From: Xylanibacter rarus
GTDB lineage: Bacteria > Bacteroidota > Bacteroidia > Bacteroidales > Bacteroidaceae
Direction: 5' to 3'
Assembly: GCF_001275135.1 (NCBI RefSeq)
Contig: NZ_LFQU01000028.1
Location: forward strand, 1-42,512
DNA: 42,512 nt
Both the position numbers and the translations under genes were made by a program. Shown here one piece after another: positions 16,610-25,310 of the stretch. Every line of letters begins with the position of its first letter. Within the stretch, counting starts at the first letter, position 1. The notes beneath the pieces were generated by a model, which saw nothing but the letters and a program-made list of their open reading frames with translations, was not told where the DNA came from and did not search any database.

Positions 16610-16617
16610 TACTTTTG
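16610..16617 (+). promoter_or_regulatory. -7 box of the LacI-type regulator gene
   Basis: TACTTTTG matches TAnnTTTG and would start transcription near 16623, about 14 nt before the ATG. No convincing -33 box is seen. Confidence 0.45.
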
Positions 16618-16636
16618 CTTTGTAAAATAAAATCCG

Positions 16637-17659
16637 ATGCCAGAAAAGAACACACCCATAACGATGAAAGACATTGCCAGAGAACTTAAGGTTTCTGTGG
16701 CAACGGTTTCGAGGGCACTGAAAAACAGCCCGAGAATCAGCGCAAAAAGGCGCGACGAGATAAGACGATATGCCGAGGAACACAACTTCAGCCCCAACAT
16801 AATCGCCGAGTCGCTGCGCAACAGACGGGTTATAAAAGTCATTGGAGTGATTGTACCGCAATTCACCCACTTCTATTTCTCGTCAGTTTTGAGCGGTATC
16901 GAAGAGGAGGCCGACAAATACGGCTACCGCATACTCGTGGCGCAGAGCCTTGAGCAGTATGACAGAGAGGTGGAAGTGTGCCGCTCGTTCTATGAAAACA
17001 AGGTGTGCGGCATACTTGTGTCGCAGGCTATCAACACATCAAAGTACGACCACTTTACCGACCTGATAAACAAGAACGTGCCGCTTGTGTTCTTCGACCG
17101 CATCTGCACGGGCATGAACACGTGCCGCGTGGTGGTGGACGACTACATGGGAGCGTTCTCGGCCGTGGAATATCTCATCAAGACCGGATGCAGGCATATA
17201 GCCTACTACGGCTCGAGCATGAACCTCGAGATATCGAAGAACAGATACAACGGATGGCACGATGCGCTGCGCAAGCACGGCATAGACCCCGACAGCTGCG
17301 TGAAAAGATTCTGCGACAACCGAGAACATGCCGAAAGGATTACGCCCGAGGTGCTCAACATGGAGGACAGGCCCGACGCCTTCTTCGCCGTCAACGACGA
17401 CACGGCCATCGGCATAATGTACACGGCAAAGCACATGGGACTGCGCATCCCTGAGGACATCTCGGTGTGCGGATTCACCAACGGACAGCGTGCCATTGCC
17501 TGCGACCCTATGCTCACCACGGTCGAACAGAACGGAAAAGAGGTGGGCAGACAAGCTGCATCTATTCTGATAGGCAAGGCCGAGGGCAGAATACCGCTCG
17601 ACAAGATTGAGAAAAGAGTGGTAAGAACAAGACTCGTGGTGCGCGGGTCGACAAAATAA
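16637..17659 (+). CDS. LacI/GalR-family regulator of the starch locus
   Basis: The 340-residue protein has an N-terminal LacI helix-turn-helix and hinge (TMKDIARELKVSVATVSRAL, residues 9-28, then RRYAEEHNFSPNIIAESLR) and a periplasmic-binding-protein-like effector domain (VIGVIVPQFTHFYFSSVLSG to the C-terminus). It presumably binds a maltodextrin-derived sugar in the cytoplasm. It is divergent from susC with a near-palindromic operator between them, and the MFS transporter gene follows 86 bases downstream. Classical Bacteroides starch loci use the membrane regulator SusR; none is seen here. The operator lies well upstream of the -7 boxes rather than over them, which would fit an activator better than a blocking repressor. 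Confidence 0.9.
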   Translation: MPEKNTPITMKDIARELKVSVATVSRALKNSPRISAKRRDEIRRYAEEHNFSPNIIAESLRNRRVIKVIGVIVPQFTHFYFSSVLSGIEEEADKYGYRILVAQSLEQYDREVEVCRSFYENKVCGILVSQAINTSKYDHFTDLINKNVPLVFFDRICTGMNTCRVVVDDYMGAFSAVEYLIKTGCRHIAYYGSSMNLEISKNRYNGWHDALRKHGIDPDSCVKRFCDNREHAERITPEVLNMEDRPDAFFAVNDDTAIGIMYTAKHMGLRIPEDISVCGFTNGQRAIACDPMLTTVEQNGKEVGRQAASILIGKAEGRIPLDKIEKRVVRTRLVVRGSTK

Positions 17660-17745
17660 CAGCTGAATACACTGACGACTGCGGCACATTAGCCGCGGCA
17701 ACAGCAAGCATATAATAACATAAATAAAAATAAACGCCTTAAACT

Positions 17746-19071
17746 ATGAGTTCTAACTTGAAGAAGAAACCCGACCTGAGTTTCGCAACGCTCTGGAATC
17801 TGAGCTTCGGCTTCTTCGGCGTGCAGATTGCCTACGCACTGCAGAGCGCCAACATCAGCCGAATTTTCGCAACGCTGGGGGCCGACCCTCACAATCTTAG
17901 CTACTTTTGGATATTGCCTCCGCTTATGGGCATCATCGTGCAGCCTATAGTGGGCACGCTGAGCGACAAGACGTGGTGCCGCTTCGGCCGACGCATACCT
18001 TATCTGTTTGTCGGCGCACTGGTGGCCGTACTCGTCATGTGCCTGCTGCCCAACGCCGGCTCTCTCGGCATGGCTGTCAGCACGGCCATGGTGTTCGGTC
18101 TTATATCGCTGATGTTTCTCGACACGAGCATCAACATGGCCATGCAGCCGTTCAAGATGCTCGTGGGCGACATGGTGAACGAGAAGCAGAAAGCCCTGGC
18201 CTACTCTATACAGAGCTTTCTGTGCAACGCCGGCTCGCTGGTGGGCTATGTGTTCCCGTTCCTGTTCACGTTCCTCGGCATAAGCAACGTGGCTGCAAAG
18301 GGCGTAGTGCCCGACTCGGTGATCTATTCATTCTACATCGGAGCCGCCATCCTCATCCTGTGCGTCATCTACACATCGGCAAAGGTGAAGGAGATGCCGC
18401 CGAAGGAGTATGCTGAATATCACGGACTAGACAAGCCGCTTAACGAAGAGAAGGTGAACGTCGTGAAACTGCTGCGCAACGCGCCGAAGGCTTTCTGGAC
18501 CGTAGGTCTGGTGCAGTTTTTCAGCTGGGCTGCGTTCCTGTATATGTGGAACTACACCAACGGTGCCATAGCCGAAACATGCTGGCAGACCACCGACCCT
18601 ACATCGGCAGGATTTCAGGAGGCCGGCAACTGGGTCGGCATTCTGTTTGCGGTGCAGGCAATAGGCAGTGTGGTATGGGCTATGGCTCTGCCGCGCTTCT
18701 CTAACCGCAAGATGGCCTACGCCCTCAGCCTCGTGCTAGGCGGCATAGGCTTCCTGATGATTCCTTACATCAGCGACCAGTATGTTCTCTTTATTCCTTA
18801 TCTTCTGATAGGATGTGCCTGGGCTGCAATGCTGGCCATGCCGTTCACCATCGTCACCAACGCGCTCAACGGCAGCCACATGGGTGCCTATCTCGGTCTG
18901 TTCAACGGCACGATATGCATCCCGCAGATCATAGCGGCAGCACTCGGCGGCGTGGTCCTCACGCTTGTAGGCAGCGCACAGAGCCACATGATGATTGTGG
19001 CCGGTGTGTTCCTCATCATCGGTGCGGCATGTGTCGGAATAATTAAGGAGACTATAGGCGAAAGCGAATAA
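17746..19071 (+). CDS. MFS sugar transporter, probably maltose/maltodextrin uptake
   Basis: The 441-residue protein has about twelve hydrophobic segments and the MFS loop motif GTLSDKTWCRFGRRIPYL between segments 2 and 3. It resembles the SLC45-type/sugar-cation symporter branch common next to maltose genes in Bacteroidetes (N-terminal LSFATLWNLSFGFFGVQIAYALQ). It should carry maltose or short maltodextrins from the periplasm into the cytoplasm, completing the route from SusC. It is 86 bases downstream of the regulator gene with no separate promoter seen, so co-transcription is likely. No maltose phosphorylase or alpha-glucosidase gene is present in the window. Confidence 0.85.
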   Translation: MSSNLKKKPDLSFATLWNLSFGFFGVQIAYALQSANISRIFATLGADPHNLSYFWILPPLMGIIVQPIVGTLSDKTWCRFGRRIPYLFVGALVAVLVMCLLPNAGSLGMAVSTAMVFGLISLMFLDTSINMAMQPFKMLVGDMVNEKQKALAYSIQSFLCNAGSLVGYVFPFLFTFLGISNVAAKGVVPDSVIYSFYIGAAILILCVIYTSAKVKEMPPKEYAEYHGLDKPLNEEKVNVVKLLRNAPKAFWTVGLVQFFSWAAFLYMWNYTNGAIAETCWQTTDPTSAGFQEAGNWVGILFAVQAIGSVVWAMALPRFSNRKMAYALSLVLGGIGFLMIPYISDQYVLFIPYLLIGCAWAAMLAMPFTIVTNALNGSHMGAYLGLFNGTICIPQIIAAALGGVVLTLVGSAQSHMMIVAGVFLIIGAACVGIIKETIGESE

Positions 19072-19482
19072 CAAGGACATGCTGCGCCACGGCGCCGGCA
19101 TGAGCCAAATAATCAGTCCGCGAATACTGCACATGGGGCATACATAAATCGTAAACAGCATTATTCGCAGGCATAAACAAAGCATTTCGCGATTTTGCAC
19201 TAATCGCAGACAAAATCACCTTTTAGGAGTGATTATTCAAGATTTTGCCGGAGCCGACCTGCTGTTACACTGCATAAAAAGCATGTAGCAAGCAGACCTG
19301 CTCCGGCAAATTTTATATAATATCCCGAGGTTAAACTAAAGTCTGTCATCAGTATCAGGCAGGAATGCTCTCACGGCAATGCCGAACGCAGACACAACAG
19401 CCTGCATATGCCATGCCGACAAAGCCGGCGCGGCAGGGCTGTAACAGATAAAAGAATAAAGATGTTGCAGGGCTACGGCACA
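19072..19482. other. Intergenic region with one large hairpin
   Basis: Apart from the hairpin at 19244-19314 nothing recognisable is present. No open frame with a plausible start or product is seen on either strand. Confidence 0.6.
19244..19314 (+). terminator. Terminator of the regulator-transporter transcript
   Basis: TTTGCCGGAGC (19244-19254) pairs with GCTCCGGCAAA (19300-19310), with further pairing inside (CTGCT with AGCAG; a small GCAT/ATGT apex), followed by TTTTATAT. It is 170 bp after the transporter stop. The AAAATCTTG flank on the other side makes it partly symmetrical. Confidence 0.7.
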
Positions 19483-19959
19483 TCAAAGGGCATCATCGTG
19501 CATCTGCCTGCCCTCGCTGTAACCCTCGTCGTAACCTTCCTCATAGCCATCTTCATAACATTCCTGAAACTTGCCTGAGTAGTCTGAAGCGTTTTCGCTG
19601 TAGTGAGTTTCGTATTTCTCGCCCACTTCGCCGTCTTCCATGCCGTCGTTATATCCGGCCTCCATTCCTTCGCGGCGTGCAGTTTCCTGCGGCGTCTCCT
19701 CTGTACGGGGCAATTGTCTTGTAGTTACGGCAGGCTTGTCTGCGGCTGCATTATGGCGCAGCTGCCCGGTGTCGCGCATGATTATCGACGACGGCTGCTG
19801 CTGATGCACACTGTCGCCACATCGGTCGAGCGCAAAGACAGACACCAAGACCACAACAACGGCTATAATCGCAATGGTTTCGCCAGTTTCTCCATACCAC
19901 GGCTTGCGGCGTTTACCATTGCGCCCACGCGTTTCTTCGTCGGCATTATTATTTTTCAT
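19483..19959 (-). CDS. Membrane-anchored protein with acidic glycine/tyrosine repeats
   Basis: The 158-residue product starts at the ATG at 19959, because a longer frame to 20019 adds a poor N-terminus. A basic Arg/Lys stretch (11-20) precedes one hydrophobic segment (about 28-44), suggesting a single-pass inner-membrane protein with its C-terminus outside the cytoplasm. The C-terminal part has a four-residue period of Gly with Tyr/Glu/Asp: EGMEAGYNDGMEDG (98-110) and YEDGYEEGYDEGYSEG (135-150). Repeats of this sort form charged helical zippers in several unrelated families. I do not recognise a family or function. It has its own promoter (19989-20019). Confidence 0.65.
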   Translation of the reverse strand: MKNNNADEETRGRNGKRRKPWYGETGETIAIIAVVVVLVSVFALDRCGDSVHQQQPSSIIMRDTGQLRHNAAADKPAVTTRQLPRTEETPQETARREGMEAGYNDGMEDGEVGEKYETHYSENASDYSGKFQECYEDGYEEGYDEGYSEGRQMHDDAL

Positions 19960-19988
19960 AGAACTGCATTTTAAGGTTTTGTCGGTGG

Positions 19989-20019
19989 CAAAAATAGTTA
20001 TTTTCAGCAATATACGCAA
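19989..20019 (-). promoter_or_regulatory. Promoter of the acidic repeat protein gene
   Basis: On the minus strand TTG (20017-20019) and TATTTTTG (19989-19996) are 20 bases apart. The transcript would start near 19982, supporting the ATG at 19959 as the start codon rather than the upstream frame start at 20019. Confidence 0.55.
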
Positions 20020-20157
20020 CCACTTAATATTAAAACATAGTTAAATGAGAAAACTTAACATATCCCGTATATGCATCATGGGATATAATCGGCAACGATA
20101 ATCAGCAACCTTCAAAACGTAAATTTTAGTTAAACCGCCATCTTTTATATTAACACT

Positions 20158-20222
20158 TTTATGCCTACTTTTTCATTCCGGAGTCAAAACATCGGTTCAG
20201 GATACGAAAAAGTAGGTATAAA
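20158..20222. repeat. 17-bp inverted repeat with 31-nt loop
   Basis: TTTATGCCTACTTTTTC (20158-20174) pairs with GAAAAAGTAGGTATAAA (20206-20222) with one G-T pair. There is no following T run, so it is not an ordinary terminator. Confidence 0.8.
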
Positions 20223-20743
20223 TATCGTTTACACATAAGCACCTGTATATCAGCAATTTACAATAACAAAGCCGTAAATAAGAGTCGTCTAGAACCTGAA
20301 TTTGCGCCTGAAATCATGCAAAAAGCCACGTTTCAGAGCGCAAAAGGGTACGTTTTACATCACAACTTAATGCCTTTTAGAAGCTAAAATAGTGCTTTTA
20401 ATAGTGCGAATAGTATATGTAATCACAGCAACTATACTTATTCTCACATTTCAACAGGCAAAATTCATAAACAGAAAGCGCATTTTTTAATTTATTAGAG
20501 GAAAAATACTGTTCATCAAAATGTTAAATACAGAAAGAATAAAATAGCCTATATGCAAACTAACGTTAACAGAATTAGGCATCAACATAATGTTTATTTT
20601 ACAAGAAAAAGCATGACGGCAGCACTAATGCGGACAAATTATGCCACACTGTACACCCGTGCCATCTGTACGGACAGAAGACCGGCACGGCACTAAAGGC
20701 AAAAAATAACCTTAAAGCATGGGCTTGTCTCAGTTTTTTTTAG

Positions 20744-20751
20744 TAAGTTTG
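20744..20751 (+). promoter_or_regulatory. -7 box of the rbfA operon
   Basis: TAAGTTTG matches TAnnTTTG, giving a transcript start near 20757 and a leader of about 65 nt. No TTG lies at the usual -33 distance (the nearest is 16 bases away). Confidence 0.4.
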
Positions 20752-20821
20752 CACAAAACAAACAGCCTCCGCCAAACCGGACGGCAGATAACATAAAGAT
20801 AACGTAAAAAGAAAAATCAAT

Positions 20822-21157
20822 ATGCAGGAAACAAGACAAAACCGCATTGCAAGACTGTTGCAAAAAGAACTGAGCCTGATATTCCAGTCGCAGACAAGAG
20901 GCATGAGGGGCACGATGGTGAGCGTTACGCGCTGCCGCATCAGTCCCGACCTTAGCATCTGCACGGCATATCTGAGCATATTTCCGCCCGAGAAGTCGGA
21001 AGAACTGATAAAGAACATCACGGCTAACGAGAAAACCATACGCTACGAACTGGGTACGCGCGTGAGAAACCAGCTGAGAATTATCCCCGAGCTGCGCTTT
21101 TTCATCGACGACTCTCTTGATTATATCGAGCACATTGACGAGCTGCTGAAGAAATGA
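20822..21157 (+). CDS. rbfA: Ribosome-binding factor A
   Basis: The 111-residue protein has the RbfA KH-like layout: an N-terminal helix (RQNRIARLLQKELSLIFQ), a central strand segment (VSVTRCRISPDLSICTAYLSIFP) and a C-terminal part ending in RFFIDDSLDYIEHIDELLKK. It acts in the maturation of the 30S subunit, at the 5' end of 16S rRNA, and is needed for cold growth in other bacteria. Its stop overlaps the start of the permease gene by four bases (ATGA), implying translational coupling. Confidence 0.92.
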   Translation: MQETRQNRIARLLQKELSLIFQSQTRGMRGTMVSVTRCRISPDLSICTAYLSIFPPEKSEELIKNITANEKTIRYELGTRVRNQLRIIPELRFFIDDSLDYIEHIDELLKK

Positions 21158-22383
21158 ATTTTCCATTCTACATAGCACGCCGCTATCTCTTTTCAAAGAA
21201 GAGCACGCACGTCATCAACATCATCAGCGGCATCAGCGTCGTAGGTGTGGCCGTGGCCACAATGGCGCTGGTGGTAACTCTCAGTGTGTTCAACGGCTTT
21301 CACGACCTCGTGGCGTCGCTGCTGACATCGTTCGACCCGCAGATTGAGATTGTACCTACTAAAGGAAAGACAGCCCCGGCAGACGACCCTATACTGACAA
21401 AGATACGCAACCTGCCGCAGGTTGACGTGGCAACGGAGAGCGTGGAAGACCAGGCGATGGCCATATACAAGGGCAGGCAGGCCATGATTAAGGTGAAGGG
21501 CGTTGAGGATAACTTCAGCGAGCTGTCGCACATCAACGACATTCTGTATGGCGACGGCGAGTTTTCGCTGCATGCCGCCAATCTCCAGTTTGGCGTTGTG
21601 GGCATCCGCCTTGCCGATAACCTTGGCATGACGGCCGACTGGGACGGACAGCTGAAGATATATGCTCCGAAGCGCGAGGGACAGCTCGACTTGATGAATC
21701 CTACCGAAGGATTTGTTGAAGATTCGGTGATTTCGCCCGGTGTGGTGTTTTCCGTTAAACAAGCGCGCTACGACCGCGACTACGTATTGACTTCGATAGC
21801 ATTCGCACGCAATTTGTTCGGTCAGCAGGGCATGCTCTCACAGCTTGAGATCAGACTCAAGCCGGGCAGCGATCTTGATGCCGTAAAGGCTGAGATGCAG
21901 AAAATTGCGGGCAGCAAGTATCGCGTTCTCGACCGTATGGAGCAGCAGGCTGACACGTTCAAGATTATGAAGATAGAGAAGTTTATCGCCTATATCTTCC
22001 TTACGTTCATCCTTGCCGTGGCTTGCTTCAACATCATAGGCTCGCTGTCGATGCTGATTATCGACAAGAAGAACGACGTGGTTACGCTGCGCAACATGGG
22101 TGCGAGCGACAAGCAGATAGTAAGGATATTCTTGTTTGAAGGCCGCATGATATCGGCAATCGGAGCCATACTCGGCATATTAGTCGGTCTGTTGCTGTGC
22201 TGGCTTCAGCAGGTTTACGGACTTGTTTCGCTGGGACGCAGCAGCGGCTCATTCATTGTGGATGCCTATCCGGTGAGCGTTCATCCTGAAGACATCATCA
22301 TAATATTCATCACGGTGCTTGCCGTTGGCTTTGCCTCAGTGTGGTATCCCGTAAGATATTTCGCCAAAAGACTCATTCAATAA
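21154..22383 (+). CDS. LolC/LolE-type FtsX-family ABC permease
   Basis: The 409-residue protein has one N-terminal membrane segment (about 22-45), a large periplasmic domain, and three C-terminal segments (about 272-400), the MacB/FtsX permease topology. The N-terminal FPFYIARRYLFSKKSTHVINIISGISVVGVAVATMAL is characteristic of LolC/E, which extract lipoproteins from the inner membrane for delivery to the outer membrane. A partner ATPase (LolD-like) is not adjacent. It overlaps rbfA by four bases and is followed by a strong terminator, forming a two-gene unit. Confidence 0.87.
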   Translation: MNFPFYIARRYLFSKKSTHVINIISGISVVGVAVATMALVVTLSVFNGFHDLVASLLTSFDPQIEIVPTKGKTAPADDPILTKIRNLPQVDVATESVEDQAMAIYKGRQAMIKVKGVEDNFSELSHINDILYGDGEFSLHAANLQFGVVGIRLADNLGMTADWDGQLKIYAPKREGQLDLMNPTEGFVEDSVISPGVVFSVKQARYDRDYVLTSIAFARNLFGQQGMLSQLEIRLKPGSDLDAVKAEMQKIAGSKYRVLDRMEQQADTFKIMKIEKFIAYIFLTFILAVACFNIIGSLSMLIIDKKNDVVTLRNMGASDKQIVRIFLFEGRMISAIGAILGILVGLLLCWLQQVYGLVSLGRSSGSFIVDAYPVSVHPEDIIIIFITVLAVGFASVWYPVRYFAKRLIQ

Positions 22384-22408
22384 AAGATTCTACACTAAGA
22401 AAAAATAA

Positions 22409-22461
22409 AAAAGGAAACATGAATGTTCTGGATTTTTATACCTACATTCATGTTTCCTTTT
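22409..22461. terminator. Bidirectional terminator between the permease gene and comM
   Basis: AAAAGGAAACATGAATGT (22409-22426) pairs perfectly with ACATTCATGTTTCCTTTT (22444-22461). T-rich DNA follows on the plus strand and A-rich DNA precedes it, so it can stop both converging transcripts. Confidence 0.88.
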
Positions 22462-22530
22462 GTTTATTGTCAATTATAAAGGTCTACTGTTATTTTATTT
22501 TTCCTGCTGTAAAGCCGGCAGCAACATTCC

Positions 22531-24081
22531 TTATGCGCCTCCGCGCTCGGCCCAGTCGCTCCTGTCGAGGTTACGATAGCTTATGGCTTCAGCCAGATGC
22601 TGCGGCAACACACGCTCAGAAGCCTCAAGATCGGCTATGGTGCGCGCCACTTTCAGTATGCGGTTATAGGCACGTGCCGACAGGTTTAGCCTCTCCATGG
22701 CCATGCGCAGCATCTCTATGCCGTCTTCGCCGGGCTCGGCATACTGGTGTATCATGCGCTCGCTCATCTGCGCATTGCAGTGAACTCCCTTGCATTCCCT
22801 GAATCTTTCCTCCTGTATGTGGCGAGCCTTGATAACCCTTTCGCGTATTACGTCACTGCTCTCGCCCGGTGCTGCACGAGATATGTCCTTGAAGGGCACG
22901 GGCGTTATCTCTATCTGTATGTCGATGCGGTCGAGAAGCGGACCGCTGATTTTGTTCATATAGCGCTGTATCTGTCCCGGCGTGCACACACAATGGTGGG
23001 TAGGATCGTTGTAATATCCGCACGGACACGGGTTCATCGAGGCCACAAACATGAACGAGCAGGGATATTCTATGGTGTATTTTGCTCTCGAAATGGTTAT
23101 CTTGCGGTCTTCCAACGGCTGGCGCAGCATCTCAAGAGTTGACTTGTTAAACTCCGGAAGTTCGTCGGCAAAGAGCACGCCGTTGTGTGCAAGCGATATT
23201 TCTCCGGGCTGCGGATTCATTCCTCCGCCGACGAGTGCCACCTGTGATATGGTGTGATGCGGCGAACGGAACGGCCGCTGTGATATCAGCGACATGTTTT
23301 TACCCAGCTTTCCGGCAACAGAATGCACCTGCGTAGTCTCAAGACTTTCGGCCAGTGAGAGCGGAGGCAATATCGACGGAAGGCGCTTGGCCATCATTGA
23401 CTTGCCGCTTCCGGGCGGACCTATCATTATCATGTTGTGGCCTCCTGCAGCCGCAACTTCCATCGCGCGCTTAACGTTTTCCTGCCCTCTAACGTCTGCA
23501 AAATCAAGTTCGAAATGGCTCTGATGCTCGTAAAACTCACGCCGCGTGTCGACAACGGTAGGCTTATAGTCGCCCTCACCGTTCAGGAAGTTCACAACAT
23601 CCATTATGCTCTCCATGCCGTAGACGTCAAGGTTATTCACCACGGCAGCCTCTCTTTCGTTCTGTTTGGGCACAATCAGTCCCTTAAACTTTTCCTTGCG
23701 TGCCCTGATAGATATCGGCAAGGCACCTTTCACGGGCTGTATCATGCCGTCGAGCCCAAGCTCACCTACTATCATATACTCTGACAGCATATCTGGCTTC
23801 ACCTTTCCGATAGCAGCCAGAATGCCTATTGCCAGCGGCAGGTCGTAGCTGCTGCCTTCTTTACGGAGATCGGCGGGAGCCATATTCACGGTAATGTCGG
23901 CAACGGGAAACTTTATACCATTATTCTGAAGGGCTGCCACAATACGGTCGCGGCTCTCCTTCACAGCTGTATCCGCAAGGCCGGAGAGATGATAAAGCAC
24001 ACCTCGCGACACGCTAACCTCAACGGTAACGGTTGTTACGTCGAGGCCATTGACGGCCGCACAATAAGTTTTTACAAGCAT
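22531..24081 (-). CDS. comM: ComM/YifB-type magnesium-chelatase-like AAA+ ATPase
   Basis: This 516-residue protein has an N-terminal Lon-protease-like ChlI domain (residues 20-170, DLPLAIGILAAIGKVK), an AAA+ module with Walker A GPPGSGKS (221-228) and Walker B VLFADE (302-307), a cysteine cluster after the Walker B region (NPCPCGYYNDPTHHCVC), and the Mg-chelatase C-terminal helical domain (LNLSARAYNRILKVARTIADL). In Vibrio, ComM is a hexameric helicase that promotes branch migration during natural transformation. The same role is possible here but not shown. No competence genes are near. Confidence 0.92.
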   Translation of the reverse strand: MLVKTYCAAVNGLDVTTVTVEVSVSRGVLYHLSGLADTAVKESRDRIVAALQNNGIKFPVADITVNMAPADLRKEGSSYDLPLAIGILAAIGKVKPDMLSEYMIVGELGLDGMIQPVKGALPISIRARKEKFKGLIVPKQNEREAAVVNNLDVYGMESIMDVVNFLNGEGDYKPTVVDTRREFYEHQSHFELDFADVRGQENVKRAMEVAAAGGHNMIMIGPPGSGKSMMAKRLPSILPPLSLAESLETTQVHSVAGKLGKNMSLISQRPFRSPHHTISQVALVGGGMNPQPGEISLAHNGVLFADELPEFNKSTLEMLRQPLEDRKITISRAKYTIEYPCSFMFVASMNPCPCGYYNDPTHHCVCTPGQIQRYMNKISGPLLDRIDIQIEITPVPFKDISRAAPGESSDVIRERVIKARHIQEERFRECKGVHCNAQMSERMIHQYAEPGEDGIEMLRMAMERLNLSARAYNRILKVARTIADLEASERVLPQHLAEAISYRNLDRSDWAERGGA

Positions 24082-24298
24082 ATATCACCAATTATCCAAT
24101 TAATCTTGTGTCAATTACAAATCGAGTTAGCTGCGAAAAACCGCGCTAACTCTACAAATGTATTCATATAGCAATAATGTCTGTCGCTCAGAAACAGACA
24201 AAAGTTCATGCTGAAACTCCAACTGCCGGCATCACCAATGTCACAATTTCGCACCTCACAACAGGGTGCAGACAATGGCAAACGGCAAAAGCACAGCG

Positions 24299-25297
24299 TT
24301 AATTAAGCAGCACCTTGAGCTTAGTTTCAAGCTCATTGATGTTCAGGCTGCGCTCTACAATTCGTCCTTGCGCATTATATACAATGTTGTCTGCCACGCG
24401 TCCAAGGCCGAAGGTCTCAAGAAGCGGACTCTCAAACATAAGCTGATCGCATATTACAGGCGATGCCGTAGAGTCACTGCGCACAGCAAAACTGCATGTA
24501 CGCTTGCTTGCATCAAGGCTTATGCCCATCAGCGCAAGTTTATTTCCATACTCATTTTTCAGTCTAAGCAGCCTGTCGCGCATGTTTCGGCTTTCATAGC
24601 TCCACTCTGCCCATGTATAGACAACGGCAACTTTACCCTGAAGATATGAAGCGGAAATATTCTTTCCGTTGATATCCTGTGCAGAGAACGACGGTATTCT
24701 GGCTCCACCCGCATTGTTTTTCATCATCTTCACATAACGCACAATGCGTGCAACCTCACCGTTCTTCGGCTGTGCCTTGTAAACTATATCAGCCAAACTT
24801 GCAGCCTTGTCAAGGTTTACATCTGGAACGAGGATAAAGTATTTCTTAAGAACATACACACTGGCAGCCGTAGCCGGATTGTTTTTCACAAAATTCTCAG
24901 CATAAGACATCTCCTCAGGAGGCGACGCCTTTACGAGCTGCTGACGGAAAGCCGTCATAAGTTCATTCTCCTTTGTACCTTCAATCTCAATTTCCTTAAG
25001 GTGTGATGCGTCACCCTTTACGGAAACAGACTTGCCCGGCTCGGCAAAGACCGGCACTTCGGAGAAGTTTGGAAATACGATGACGAGCGTGCCGCTCTCC
25101 TTGCATTGCGTCTCAAAAGTGAAGCGTCCGCCCTCAACCTTTATCGTGTCAATGCCGTCGAACACACCGTCAGGACTGTAAACATAAAACTCACCTTGGT
25201 TAAGGTTGAGTAATCGGCCATCCAAGTTGAAATAGCCTCTGCGTGTTCCGCAGGCAACCAAAACCAAGGTGAGCGTAAGATATATCAATCGCTTCAT
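24299..25297 (-). CDS. Thioredoxin-like DUF4369-type lipoprotein lacking CxxC
   Basis: The 332-residue lipoprotein (LVAC, Cys16) has an N-terminal DUF4369-like beta domain (about 20-105, YFNLDGRLLNLNQGEFYVYSPDG), a helical linker, and a C-terminal TlpA/thioredoxin-fold domain (about 198-332, GARIPSFSAQDINGKNIS). Where redox-active members have WCxxC this one has WSYES (232-236), so both active-site cysteines are missing, and the usual cis-proline before the fourth strand is also absent (VADNIVYNAQG). It is therefore unlikely to be an oxidoreductase. It starts 13 bases after the stop of the TPR lipoprotein gene, suggesting co-expression. Confidence 0.8.
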   Translation of the reverse strand: MKRLIYLTLTLVLVACGTRRGYFNLDGRLLNLNQGEFYVYSPDGVFDGIDTIKVEGGRFTFETQCKESGTLVIVFPNFSEVPVFAEPGKSVSVKGDASHLKEIEIEGTKENELMTAFRQQLVKASPPEEMSYAENFVKNNPATAASVYVLKKYFILVPDVNLDKAASLADIVYKAQPKNGEVARIVRYVKMMKNNAGGARIPSFSAQDINGKNISASYLQGKVAVVYTWAEWSYESRNMRDRLLRLKNEYGNKLALMGISLDASKRTCSFAVRSDSTASPVICDQLMFESPLLETFGLGRVADNIVYNAQGRIVERSLNINELETKLKVLLN

Positions 25298-25310
25298 GCG
25301 TCAGCGATGT

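Larger units (their letters stand above)
20020..20821. other. Gene-free 800-bp region with a long inverted repeat
   Basis: AT-rich and without a credible open frame. It contains the inverted repeat at 20158-20222, a CAAAAAG/GCAAAAGGG/CCTTTTAG motif stretch around 20320-20400 similar to 30635-30721, and the rbfA -7 box. Confidence 0.65.

Noticed and set aside
20225-20235. CGTTTACACA resembling half of the LacI-type operator
   Set aside because: Only one half matches and no -7 box lies at the distance found for the other sites in either direction.
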